Source: Iodobacter arcticus (GTDB lineage: Bacteria; Pseudomonadota; Gammaproteobacteria; Burkholderiales; Chitinibacteraceae). From it: a DNA stretch of 64,000 nucleotides. How positions within the stretch are numbered: position 1 is the first letter of the stretch; the number at the start of each line of letters is the position of its first letter. Shown piece after piece: positions 33,591-42,059 of this stretch. The translations under genes and the position numbers were made by a program. Where the stretch lies: the NCBI RefSeq assembly GCF_042664895.1, contig NZ_JBHTBQ010000046.1:67120-131119 (forward strand). Reading direction: 5' to 3'. The notes beneath the pieces were generated by a model. It saw only the letters and a list, made by a program, of their open reading frames with translations, did no database searches and was not told the origin of the DNA.

Positions 33591-35072
33591 TTAAGGCAAC
33601 TTCACCCGCATCAGCTTACTTTTGCTTTTTTTGGATTGAGTCGCCGGATTACTGGCTTCACTAAACAAGAATGAATAATCACTCGCCAAGGTTTGCTGCT
33701 GCCCTGCTACTGTTGCCCCAGTATGGCAGCTCAGGCAATTGATATCTTGATGGTAGGTTTCCAATATCGTATTAGCAACGGGTTGCTGGGCGACCGGTGG
33801 CTGGGCATTGCCATCGGGAAGTGGTGACGTCGCGCCGGGGTAGATGGGGGTGTTGTTATTGGGCCAAAGCACATTCACCAGCTGGTAATTCAGAAATACC
33901 GAGCTGGGATTGGCCGCTTTAATCGTGGCCCAGGTATTACTATTAAGTGCAGCAATATTATTGGCGGTGGTATTGCTGATCGGCGTAGTACGCACCACTT
34001 GCACTGGTGCGCTATAAGGATCTGTGCCCACCACCGGCATTTTATTTTGCACACATTTGTAGTAATCCGTCGCCGGATTACAGCTCAGGTTGTAATAGGT
34101 ATACCAAGACAGAGGCGGCGCGCTTAGCTCATTTTTGCTGGGCGCATTATAAACATGCTCAAAAGTGCTCCACATAAACTGCTGGGCATTGGGCGTTTTG
34201 CGAATAATATGCAAAGCCACCAAACCCACGGTCACCTGCTTAGGCGTTGTATTGCCGCCGCCTGTAATCGGATAACTCACCCATGCTTTGGATGTTTTAA
34301 ACATCGGCCAGAGCGTAGGATCATCCAATTCTATCCAGGCTGCCTTGATTTCAATCGCGCCCACCGTGCCATAAGTTGAGAACGTTGCCGAGCCATCAGG
34401 CAGATTCAGCCCCTGTGTGGTAGCAAATGCGGGCTGTTTATTAGCGACATACAGCTGATTCTGATTGATATAATTGTACTCATCCTGATTAAGTCGTTTT
34501 TCAAACAGGGTGACGTAATTATTCATCTTAGGCTGCGCAGTCAGCCATGCCCCATTGGTGCCTGCCTCGGCAATGTCTTTTAATGGGGGCACGGGAGATG
34601 CGCCAAATTTAGACGTCAAATACAAGCCCTTCACCCCCAAAGCCGAGGTGGCTTTCAGGGTTTTACTTTTCATTAAAGAGCGCATAGCCAAGGGAGTCTC
34701 CTGTTTATTCGCCCAAGGCAAAGGGGGCGCGCCATTCGGGCGAAATACCTCTGAAGATTCCTTATAGCTTTCCCAAACCACAGGGTTGAGCGAGCCTGCC
34801 ACCCCAAAAGCAGCAGCAGGCACGCTGTTATCCGGCTGCCCCGGTAAACTAGGGTCAGCCACCCAGTTAAGCGTTATAAATTGCTGCCATGCCAGATTAT
34901 TGAAAGCGTTCTGATTGGTACCCTGTGAGTCGCAAGGAATAATAGGCTGCAAAACCGGCACCCCCGCCCACGTTGGGCAAGCTGCATTGGCTGCAGCCCC
35001 AAGCACCCCAAGCAACAAGCCCGCCGCCCCTCCAATACACGCGGATCCCCTCCAACGATTCAATAAGCGCAT
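33591..35072 (-). CDS. Secreted protein with one haem-c motif
   Basis: 493 residues with a signal peptide (RGSACIGGAAGLLLGVLGAAANA-ACP), so periplasmic or exported. A single c-type haem site CLSCH lies near residue 450 (QDINCLSCHTGATV). The remaining 420 residues are unrecognised, with several cysteines (CPTW, IPCDS, LSCNP, YKCVQ) and tryptophan/aromatic-rich stretches (AWQQFITLNWVAD, VVWESYKESSEVF). AAGAGG precedes the ATG. It follows the 702-residue gene by 22 bp, so the two are an operon. A redox enzyme subunit is possible but not shown. Confidence 0.75.
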   Translation of the reverse strand: MRLLNRWRGSACIGGAAGLLLGVLGAAANAACPTWAGVPVLQPIIPCDSQGTNQNAFNNLAWQQFITLNWVADPSLPGQPDNSVPAAAFGVAGSLNPVVWESYKESSEVFRPNGAPPLPWANKQETPLAMRSLMKSKTLKATSALGVKGLYLTSKFGASPVPPLKDIAEAGTNGAWLTAQPKMNNYVTLFEKRLNQDEYNYINQNQLYVANKQPAFATTQGLNLPDGSATFSTYGTVGAIEIKAAWIELDDPTLWPMFKTSKAWVSYPITGGGNTTPKQVTVGLVALHIIRKTPNAQQFMWSTFEHVYNAPSKNELSAPPLSWYTYYNLSCNPATDYYKCVQNKMPVVGTDPYSAPVQVVRTTPISNTTANNIAALNSNTWATIKAANPSSVFLNYQLVNVLWPNNNTPIYPGATSPLPDGNAQPPVAQQPVANTILETYHQDINCLSCHTGATVAGQQQTLASDYSFLFSEASNPATQSKKSKSKLMRVKLP

Positions 35073-35094
35073 GGCAAACCTCTTTATGCAGTGA

Positions 35095-37203
35095 TCAAGC
35101 CGGAATAATATTTAACAAGGCCGACATAGGCGCTTGCGCCGTGTCCCCATAGTTAGTCAGCGCTAAACCACGCAGCCCGAGCGCCGCATTGGCCCCAATG
35201 CTCACCTGCAAATTGAGTGAAGCGCATTGGGATGGGTAGGAGTTGCCCGGCACGGCGTAATTCACATTGTCATTAAAGTTACTCACCACCACCGTGATAT
35301 CCGGCCCAAAATCAACCGCTGGCAACTGCCCCTGTGGGCCAAGCTGAGCCGTGGTGCAAGTAAGCACCATCGGAATATTGCTTTGCCCAAGCCGGGCAAT
35401 CGGTGCAATCAGGGTGGAGTTGCTCGCCAGCGAAATCGGCGTATTCATCGGATTGCTAACCTGGGTATTAAAGTAAGCACTCCAAATGGCCGAGTGAAAC
35501 AGCTGTAAGGGCTGAGCATAATCTGGCGGCACCGGCGTTGCTGGCGGGGCCACACCTGCAGGAGGTGGTAAGACGCAAGCCTCATTCGCAGGCGCTGCCG
35601 CAACCTGTATCGGGCGCGCCCACAGGCCAATCGACATTTGCTGGGTAAGCTGGCCGCCCCACTGAATGGGCTCGCCCGATGCATCGGTGATATCGCCAAT
35701 CGTAAACGACACGCCCGCAGCCACCCAGGATTGCGGCAGTTGAAACACCGCATGCAGCACAAAATTGCCGCCATTTTGTGGCGACGCGCTCGTTGCACCA
35801 AACAACATGCCCGTCACCGGATCAGTTAATTCTGCCGAGCCACGCACAATTTGCCAGCAATCCTGAGCCGAAGCGCCTGCTGGCAGTTTGGGATCTGCAG
35901 GTAGGGTAAAGCCGCTTAAATCAGGCACCTGAATATATAAGCCCGTTGGATTGGCCAGCGCGGCTTTGCAGGGAAAGCCGGTTAACTGCCCGCCAATCGC
36001 CTGATTCACCGATTGCCCGATATGCGGATCGCTATTGCGATAGGCCTGCCCGTATTGCGCACAACAAATCAGCGTTTGCGGCACGCTATTGCCGCAATTA
36101 CGCTGAATGGTTGCACCGCCAGCCAAAGCCATTTCTGTTTGCAGGGTATTTGGCGTGCTGGTCAGATGCATCGCTCCGCCATAATTATTACGGCTACCTC
36201 GCACGGCAACAGGGCCGCTATTCCATTTATTCAACGGGTTATAAGCAGGACGGCCCGTAGATGGATCGATCACTACGGCTTTAGTCACCGGATCGAGCAA
36301 ATACAAATCGCTAAGAGGCACCACCACTTGGGCCGAAGCAGGCGCGCCAAAGCTGAGGGTGGACGAATACACATCGGCCACTTTTTGCGGATCAATCATC
36401 CACAGCGTGTTCCAGTATTCCGGGTTTTCGCAGGTCAGATCAATGCGGGTGATTTTATTGCTTTGCGGATCACGCACCACGCTCCATTCGCAATACTCAT
36501 CCTGCCAGCCGCGCGGGCCATACGGGCCGTACATATGCAGCTCGCTACTCCATGTGGCTTGCGGGCAAAGCTGAGTAGGGATATTTTTGAAAGCAGGGAT
36601 AGGCACTTCGGTGGTGCCGTATTGGTCGGCAATCGCAAATAATTGTTTCGACGAATAGTTATAAGGATTTGCAGGGTAAGCGCCTTTGCCCAGATATTGG
36701 CTCAGGCGGTTTGGAAAAGCCGTCCAATGAATTAAAGCCGCGGTAGCGGTGCTGGGAATGGTGGTGAAATTCGTATCGAAATAGGATGTTTGATTGCTAG
36801 CGTAAAGCAAATTCCAAGGATCGCCCATAATGGCTTGGGCCGTAAAACCGCTGATATTGGTGTTCCATTGCAGGCAAGTGGCATCATTTTGCGGCGCGCC
36901 AACCGGGAAATCATTAATAAATGCAGGCGTATTAAACACCACTTTCTGATAAGAATCGCATTGTGGTGCGCTACCAAACCAAGGCTGGCCGGAGAAAAAC
37001 GCGGCGTCCCCTGGGCTAAAGCTGCGGCCATTGGTGAGTACCATATTTTGACGACAATAAAAAAAGAAGCTGATTTCAGCATTCTGCGCGGCGTAAGCCT
37101 GAGCCTCCTCCACGCTACCGCATGCTTTTGTACCTATCCAGTTAGCCCAGTTGGCTTCTTGGTATTGAGCGACGTTGTTCGTTTTGATCCAGGTATTTTG
37201 CAT
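35095..37203 (-). CDS. Large unrecognised protein, partner of the haem-c protein
   Basis: 702 residues from the ATG at 37203 (GGAG 6 nt upstream); the ATG at 37206 is an equal alternative. No signal peptide or membrane segment is visible, yet it has many cysteines (TKACGS, YCRQN, PQCDS, ATCLQW, QLCPQ, DEYCEW, LTCEN, LICCAQYG, FPCKA) as in exported proteins. Stretches that look conserved: QDEYCEWSVVRDPQSNKI, ENPEYWNTLWMIDPQKVADVY and LNKWNSGPVAVRGSRNN. I do not recognise the family. It is upstream of the haem-c gene. Confidence 0.7.
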   Translation of the reverse strand: MQNTWIKTNNVAQYQEANWANWIGTKACGSVEEAQAYAAQNAEISFFFYCRQNMVLTNGRSFSPGDAAFFSGQPWFGSAPQCDSYQKVVFNTPAFINDFPVGAPQNDATCLQWNTNISGFTAQAIMGDPWNLLYASNQTSYFDTNFTTIPSTATAALIHWTAFPNRLSQYLGKGAYPANPYNYSSKQLFAIADQYGTTEVPIPAFKNIPTQLCPQATWSSELHMYGPYGPRGWQDEYCEWSVVRDPQSNKITRIDLTCENPEYWNTLWMIDPQKVADVYSSTLSFGAPASAQVVVPLSDLYLLDPVTKAVVIDPSTGRPAYNPLNKWNSGPVAVRGSRNNYGGAMHLTSTPNTLQTEMALAGGATIQRNCGNSVPQTLICCAQYGQAYRNSDPHIGQSVNQAIGGQLTGFPCKAALANPTGLYIQVPDLSGFTLPADPKLPAGASAQDCWQIVRGSAELTDPVTGMLFGATSASPQNGGNFVLHAVFQLPQSWVAAGVSFTIGDITDASGEPIQWGGQLTQQMSIGLWARPIQVAAAPANEACVLPPPAGVAPPATPVPPDYAQPLQLFHSAIWSAYFNTQVSNPMNTPISLASNSTLIAPIARLGQSNIPMVLTCTTAQLGPQGQLPAVDFGPDITVVVSNFNDNVNYAVPGNSYPSQCASLNLQVSIGANAALGLRGLALTNYGDTAQAPMSALLNIIPA

Positions 37204-37215
37204 CATTTGCTCCAA

Positions 37216-37551
37216 TTAAACAGGCCATACAAGGAATGCCACCCATTAAAAGCAGGGGGTGGATTAAGACACCGAAACCCAACACCAACAAAATTGCAGA
37301 TAGGTATCAGAAGCAATGGCCTGATGACAGCAAGCCCAGCTAAATAAGTGAAATTAATATAGTTTGAGTACCTCATACCACAATGGAATATTTAATTATA
37401 AGACAGCACGAAAATATAAATATGTAAGCATATTAAATAATAAAGAAAGAATTTAAAACAAAAATAGCAGATGACTTACTGACATCAAGGCAATAAAAAA
37501 ACCCGCCAGCATCGTGCTTGGCGGGTTTTTACGCTGAGCGTAGCGCAATCA
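37216..37551. other. 336-bp AT-rich intergenic region
   Basis: It should hold the promoter of the minus-strand large-protein operon (37203 to 33591). It also contains the tpiA terminator (37495-37530). No gene was seen. Confidence 0.5.
37495..37530 (-). terminator. Rho-independent terminator of the tpiA-glpD block
   Basis: ACCCGCCA (37501-37508) pairs with TGGCGGGT (37519-37526), with A-run before and T-run after, so it works in both directions. It lies 22 bp after the tpiA stop. Confidence 0.85.
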
Positions 37552-38433
37552 TCAAATAGAAGCAGCCCGATAAATTGTCAGCAAGTCATCTACGTTTAAT
37601 GAGGCTCCGCCCACCAATCCGCCATCAATATCGGGCATGGCAAATAGCGATGCGGCGTTGTCCGCTTTTACGCTGCCGCCGTATAAAATCGTCACCGATT
37701 CGGCCCATACGGGTGAGAACGTTGCTAATTGCTGCCGTAAGAATGCATGTACGTCTTGCGCCATTTCTGGTGTAGCGGCAAGACCTGTGCCAATGGCCCA
37801 GACCGGTTCGTAAGCAAGCACGAACATGGCGTTCTTTTTCATTAACTGCAAAATGGCGGTCAACTGCTCGGCCAAAACGGCTTCCGTCTGGCCCGATTCT
37901 CGATCGCTCATGGTTTCACCCACACACACAATGGGAATCACGCCAGCGGCAATACACATGGCCGCTTTTACCGCCACAGTTTGATTGCATTCGCGGTGGC
38001 GATCTCGCCGCTCGGAATGCCCCACAATAGCGTAACGGCAGCCTAGCTCCGCCAGCATATCTGCCGACCACTCGCCAGTGCGTGCGCCATGAGTGACTTC
38101 CGCGACATCTTGCGCACCATAATGCACTCTGGATCGGCTCTCTAGCTCCTCCGCCTCCAAGTGCACAGATTCACTTGCTACTTCACCAGCGCCATAATGC
38201 ACACCTGAGCGGCCAGCCAAGCGCCCTACTTCCCCCAGATAAGGCGCGGGTGGACACACCACCAGCTCTACGCTATCCATTACGGCCGCAGATAGGCGCG
38301 GCAGGCTTTCGCGGCACAAGGCCAGATTGCCAAACATTTTCCAATTGGCCACCACCATTCTGGCGCGCGGCGCGGCTAAATTAACTGGGCAGCTGATGGT
38401 TGCATCTGGGCTATCTATTGTTATTTGCATCAT
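37552..38433 (-). CDS. tpiA: Triosephosphate isomerase variant with internal duplication
   Basis: 293 residues; usual length is about 250. It interconverts DHAP and GAP. Catalytic residues are kept: N30-W-K32 (NWKMFGN in place of NWKMNG), His139 in VGHSERR, Glu in YEPVWAIGTG, and the phosphate loop LYGGSVKADN. Extra length comes from about 25 residues before the NWK motif and a 25-residue in-frame duplication: RSGVHYGAGEVA (75-86) and RSRVHYGAQDVA (100-111). AGGACACC precedes the ATG. It is 9 bp after glpD on the same strand, so it probably serves glycerol breakdown, taking the DHAP that GlpD makes. It may be a second copy beside a standard tpiA elsewhere. Confidence 0.9.
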   Translation of the reverse strand: MMQITIDSPDATISCPVNLAAPRARMVVANWKMFGNLALCRESLPRLSAAVMDSVELVVCPPAPYLGEVGRLAGRSGVHYGAGEVASESVHLEAEELESRSRVHYGAQDVAEVTHGARTGEWSADMLAELGCRYAIVGHSERRDRHRECNQTVAVKAAMCIAAGVIPIVCVGETMSDRESGQTEAVLAEQLTAILQLMKKNAMFVLAYEPVWAIGTGLAATPEMAQDVHAFLRQQLATFSPVWAESVTILYGGSVKADNAASLFAMPDIDGGLVGGASLNVDDLLTIYRAASI

Positions 38434-38442
38434 GGTGTCCTT

Positions 38443-39963
38443 TTATGAAACAAGCGCTGTATCTGCTGACTGCACGGCGGCTTTTGCCAGCCACTTAGCC
38501 AGTACTTCATCGGCATTGGTCGCCAGATGCAGCCTGAGCTTGGTTCTGCGCCACAGAATATCTTCAGCACTTTTTGCCCATTCAAATTGCATTAAATAAC
38601 GCACTTCGGCGGCATAGAGGTTCGGCAGGATTTCCTCGCCCAAATCAGCCACACACCTTGCGCCTTTAAGTAGCACGCGCGTTCTCGATCCATAAGTACG
38701 AGCGTAACGCTGCAATACTTCCTGCGGCATCCATGCATAATCTTTCGCTAGCTTTTGCATAAACTGCTCGAAACTGCCATACAAATCACCACCCGGCAGA
38801 GGCTTGCTGGCGCTCCATGTTGCGTGATGATTACCCAGATGCGGCGCAAGTAAATCAACCGCCTGCTCGGCCAGCTTGCGATAGGTGGTGATCTTGCCGC
38901 CAAACACTGACAATAAGCCTTCACTGGCATCAAACTCCAGTGAGTAATCACGGGTCACGCTAGCGGCATTGCCGGAAGCATCGTCCAGCAGCGGGCGAAC
39001 GCCTGAAAACGTCGCCACCACATCGCTTGGGCTGATCTGCTGCTCAAAGTAGCGATTACTCATTTGGCAGAGGTAAGCAATTTCGTCTTTATCGATGCTT
39101 ACTCTAGCCGGATCAGCGTGGTATTCCACATCGGTGGTGCCAATCAGGGTGAAGTCTTTTTCATAAGGAATCGCAAAAATAATGCGCTTATCGGGGTTTT
39201 GAAAAATATAGGCATCAGGGTGATCAAATAGCTTTTTCACCACAATATGGCTGCCTTTCACCAAGCGCAGCGCATGGGCCGATTTCTGGCCGACCACATT
39301 TTTAAGCACCGACTCCACCCAGGCACCCGCCGCATTCACCACCGTGCGGGCTTTTACTTGCTGCACGCCCCCCCTACCACTATCGCCTTGCAAAGTGCAA
39401 TGCCAAACGCCTTTTTCACGCTTAGCCGCCACGCACGCCGTTTGGGTATGCACCACGGCCCCGTGTTCTACCGCATCCATCGCATTCAGTACCACTAAGC
39501 GGGCGTCTTGCACCCAGCCATCTGAATAGGCAAAACCGTGGGTGTAACCCGCTTTTAATGGTTTGCCAGAGGCATGGCGATCAAAGCGAATCGTTTCTGT
39601 ACCACGCAAAACTTTGCGACTGGCCAAATGATCATAAAGAAACAAACCAGTACGGATCAGCCACTTTGGACGGCCAGTAGGGTCGTGCGGCATCACAAAG
39701 CGCAGCGGCCAGATAATATGCGGGGCTAAATCCAGCAGCACTTCGCGCTCTTGCAGCGCCTTGCGAACCAAGCCAAATTCGTAATATTCCAGATAGCGTA
39801 AGCCACCGTGAATTAGCTTGGAGCTGGCCGACGAGGTGTGCTGCGCCAGATCGTCTTTTTCGCACAGGCACACAGATAAACCACGGCCAGCCGCATCACG
39901 CGCAATCCCAACCCCATTAATGCCACCACCCACTACTAATACATCGTAAATTTTCTCTTCCAC
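38443..39963 (-). CDS. glpD: Aerobic glycerol-3-phosphate dehydrogenase
   Basis: 506 residues, FAD enzyme on the inner membrane that oxidises glycerol 3-phosphate to DHAP and passes electrons to quinone. FAD loop VVGGGINGVGIARDAAGRGLS, LIHGGLRYLEYYEFGLVRKAL and GVRPLLDD typical of GlpD. The start codon is GTG at 39963. It is followed by tpiA and is divergent from glpR, whose product probably controls it. Confidence 0.96.
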   Translation of the reverse strand: MEEKIYDVLVVGGGINGVGIARDAAGRGLSVCLCEKDDLAQHTSSASSKLIHGGLRYLEYYEFGLVRKALQEREVLLDLAPHIIWPLRFVMPHDPTGRPKWLIRTGLFLYDHLASRKVLRGTETIRFDRHASGKPLKAGYTHGFAYSDGWVQDARLVVLNAMDAVEHGAVVHTQTACVAAKREKGVWHCTLQGDSGRGGVQQVKARTVVNAAGAWVESVLKNVVGQKSAHALRLVKGSHIVVKKLFDHPDAYIFQNPDKRIIFAIPYEKDFTLIGTTDVEYHADPARVSIDKDEIAYLCQMSNRYFEQQISPSDVVATFSGVRPLLDDASGNAASVTRDYSLEFDASEGLLSVFGGKITTYRKLAEQAVDLLAPHLGNHHATWSASKPLPGGDLYGSFEQFMQKLAKDYAWMPQEVLQRYARTYGSRTRVLLKGARCVADLGEEILPNLYAAEVRYLMQFEWAKSAEDILWRRTKLRLHLATNADEVLAKWLAKAAVQSADTALVS

Positions 39964-40005
39964 GCTTTTCTGCCCCGGATGCGATGCAATGATTCATTAT
40001 TGATC

Positions 40006-40027
40006 GTATTTGTACATAAACAAATAC
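40006..40027. promoter_or_regulatory. Inverted repeat in the glpD-glpR intergenic region
   Basis: GTATTTG (40006-40012), 8-nt spacer, CAAATAC (40021-40027). It lies 43 bp upstream of the glpD start in the divergent region and may be an operator or promoter part. It does not match the E. coli GlpR site well. Confidence 0.35.
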
Positions 40028-40241
40028 AAAACAACAAAATACTAACATTATATTTTCTAATATGTTTGCTATGGAAAACCCCTACACGCTTTTTTGCATC
40101 TTGCAGGCTTCCCCCATCGCATAGTCGTCACTGGCTTGTTAAACTTGGAACAAGAAACAACATCACTGTTTTTTTATTCAAAGTGCTTTCCCCCGCGAGC
40201 GGGATCAAGACGCTCAGTACAACTAGCCAAAGAGACGCAGC

Positions 40242-41012
40242 ATGATTTTGAATCTACGCCAGCAGGAACTTTTAAAATGGGTACAAAGAGAGGCATATGT
40301 CAGCGTAGATAAGCTGGCTGAACACTTTGATGTCACCCAGCAAACGATTCGCCGCGATATTCATCAGCTGGTTGAAAACAAGCTGGTGCAAAAGCTGCAT
40401 GGTGGGGTAAGCACTTTATCCAGCGTAGAAAACGTGGCCTATGCCGCAAGGCAAGTGCTGCTGATCGAAGAAAAACAAAGAATTGCCGAGTTGGTGGCCG
40501 CACATATTCCTAATAATGCGTCTTTATTTATTAATCTGGGCACCACTACCGAAGAAGTCGCCAAGGCGCTGCGCCATCACCATGGCCTGCATGTAATTAC
40601 TAATAATCTGAATGTGGCCGCGATGATGTGCACCTATCACGACTGTGAGGTGATTATTGCGGGTGGCATGGTGCGTGGGCGGGACAGAGGTATTACTGGC
40701 GAGGCCACCATCGACTTTATTAATCAATTTAAAGTGGATTACGGCATCATCGGCATTTCCAGCATCGAAACCGACGGCACGCTGCGTGATTTTGACTTTA
40801 GAGAAGTACGCACCGCCGAAGCGATCATCAAACAATCACGGCATGTGTTTTTGGTGGCCGATCACTCCAAATTCGGCCGCCCAGCCCTCGCCCGCCAAGG
40901 CCATTTATCACAGATCACCGCCTTATTTACCGACCAACCCGTCGATGCGGCGATGGAAGCGGTCATTAAAGAATCAAAAACCCAACTCTATATTGCAGAA
41001 ACGCCTCATTAA
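40242..41012 (+). CDS. glpR: GlpR-type DeoR-family repressor
   Basis: 256 residues. N-terminal DeoR winged helix (RQQELLKWVQREAYVSVDKLAEHFDVTQQTIRRDIHQL), C-terminal sugar-phosphate-binding domain with NLGTTTEEVAKAL, YGIIGISSIETDGTLRDFDFREV and VADHSKFGRPA. Its position between glpD and glpK makes it the repressor of the glycerol regulon, with glycerol 3-phosphate as probable inducer. Confidence 0.93.
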   Translation: MILNLRQQELLKWVQREAYVSVDKLAEHFDVTQQTIRRDIHQLVENKLVQKLHGGVSTLSSVENVAYAARQVLLIEEKQRIAELVAAHIPNNASLFINLGTTTEEVAKALRHHHGLHVITNNLNVAAMMCTYHDCEVIIAGGMVRGRDRGITGEATIDFINQFKVDYGIIGISSIETDGTLRDFDFREVRTAEAIIKQSRHVFLVADHSKFGRPALARQGHLSQITALFTDQPVDAAMEAVIKESKTQLYIAETPH

Positions 41013-42059
41013 GATTGAAGCTTAGCTCTTGTGAAAGAGAGGCCCCAATATTAGGGCACCAAACATATTGGTTTATGCAATATGTACGTTATTCGTAGCA
41101 CGGGTGAAACCCCAAAAGCACGAAAGCCCTTCATCGGCGAACAATCGAGCCGGCGGCTGCGGAACTCACTCGCAAACTCGCTCAGACAGGCATCAAAGAA
41201 ACCCCGCCCGCTTGTACCTCGTGTCGCGACTTCAGAACTCTAAAAGCCCCGTGCAAAGAGCGACAATACGTTTTTTCGCTGTTCGTTAATGAAAAGCAAT
41301 TTGGTTAATGCGTATGGGGTGAAACCCGCCGATTTCGTAGCATCTCACTTTATAAAAGCGGGTTTCACCCCAGTCCTATCAATTTAAGCGACTTAACTTA
41401 GCGAAACCCAAATCTTGAACCACAGAAAGCACAGCGTTTCACGGAGAAAACCAGCTTAGGCGTTAAGCTTTAACAGGGTGTGCAACGACGCAGTCGTTGC
41501 GCAGAACCAAGCCTTGGCGATTTTTGACCTTAAGTTGATAGGGTTGGGTTTCATCCGTCCTACGGAGCATCATCAATGACGTTGAGCTAAGTTGACCCAC
41601 ATGGCTTTAATCGCTTTCACGGCGAAAGCTTAAGTTAAAATCCCCAATTTGTAGCTTCACTGAAACAAGCGCTTTTGATCTCCGACTCCCCCCTCATGCA
41701 GAGATGTACCTCTCTTTGCAATCAAAAACAATCAATCCACCGCATAAAAAACCGTAATTTCTGCATGGCCTAAACCTTTTTTCCTCGTTTTTCATAAAAA
41801 TGCAACAAATCTAAAGAAACATTTACCCCGCTTCACCCCCCGTAAAACCTCATTATTTTGCTTTTGTAGTCTATTTTTTCTGATTACAAGTTGCGGTATC
41901 CCCTGATATAAATCAAGCATACAACGATTAAAATCAGAAACGATCAGAAACGAACATCACACAACACTTCCTGATCTGACTGGTTTTAATAAAGCCAGCA
42001 ATTCATACAAAAGCACACTCATAACACATCGCTTGCCGCCTAAAGCAAAGGGGATAGAA
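41013..42059. other. 1-kb intergenic region with dispersed repeats and the glpK promoter
   Basis: No gene. 41300-41370: imperfect hairpin with GGGTGAAACCCGCC and GCGGGTTTCACCCC (family A-like). 41402-41456: family C repeat (AAACCCAAATCTTGAACCAC... then TTTCACGGAGAAAA). 41469-41512: partial family B copy (GGTGTGCAACGACGCAGTCG). 41120-41280 is unexplained GC-rich sequence of uncertain origin. The last 200 bp are AT-rich and should contain the glpK promoter. Confidence 0.65.
41933..41957 (+). promoter_or_regulatory. Possible GlpR-type site: tandem decamers upstream of glpK
   Basis: ATCAGAAACG occurs twice in direct tandem (41933-41942, 41943-41952), followed by AACAT. The stretch AACGAACAT (41949-41957) equals a half-site of the E. 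coli GlpR consensus. It lies about 100 bp before the glpK start. Binding is inferred from similarity only. Confidence 0.4.

Noticed and set aside
36013..36642. 209-codon plus-strand ORF opposite the 702-residue gene
   Set aside because: It is antisense to a long frame with consistent protein features; composition is of shadow type with many R, H and I.
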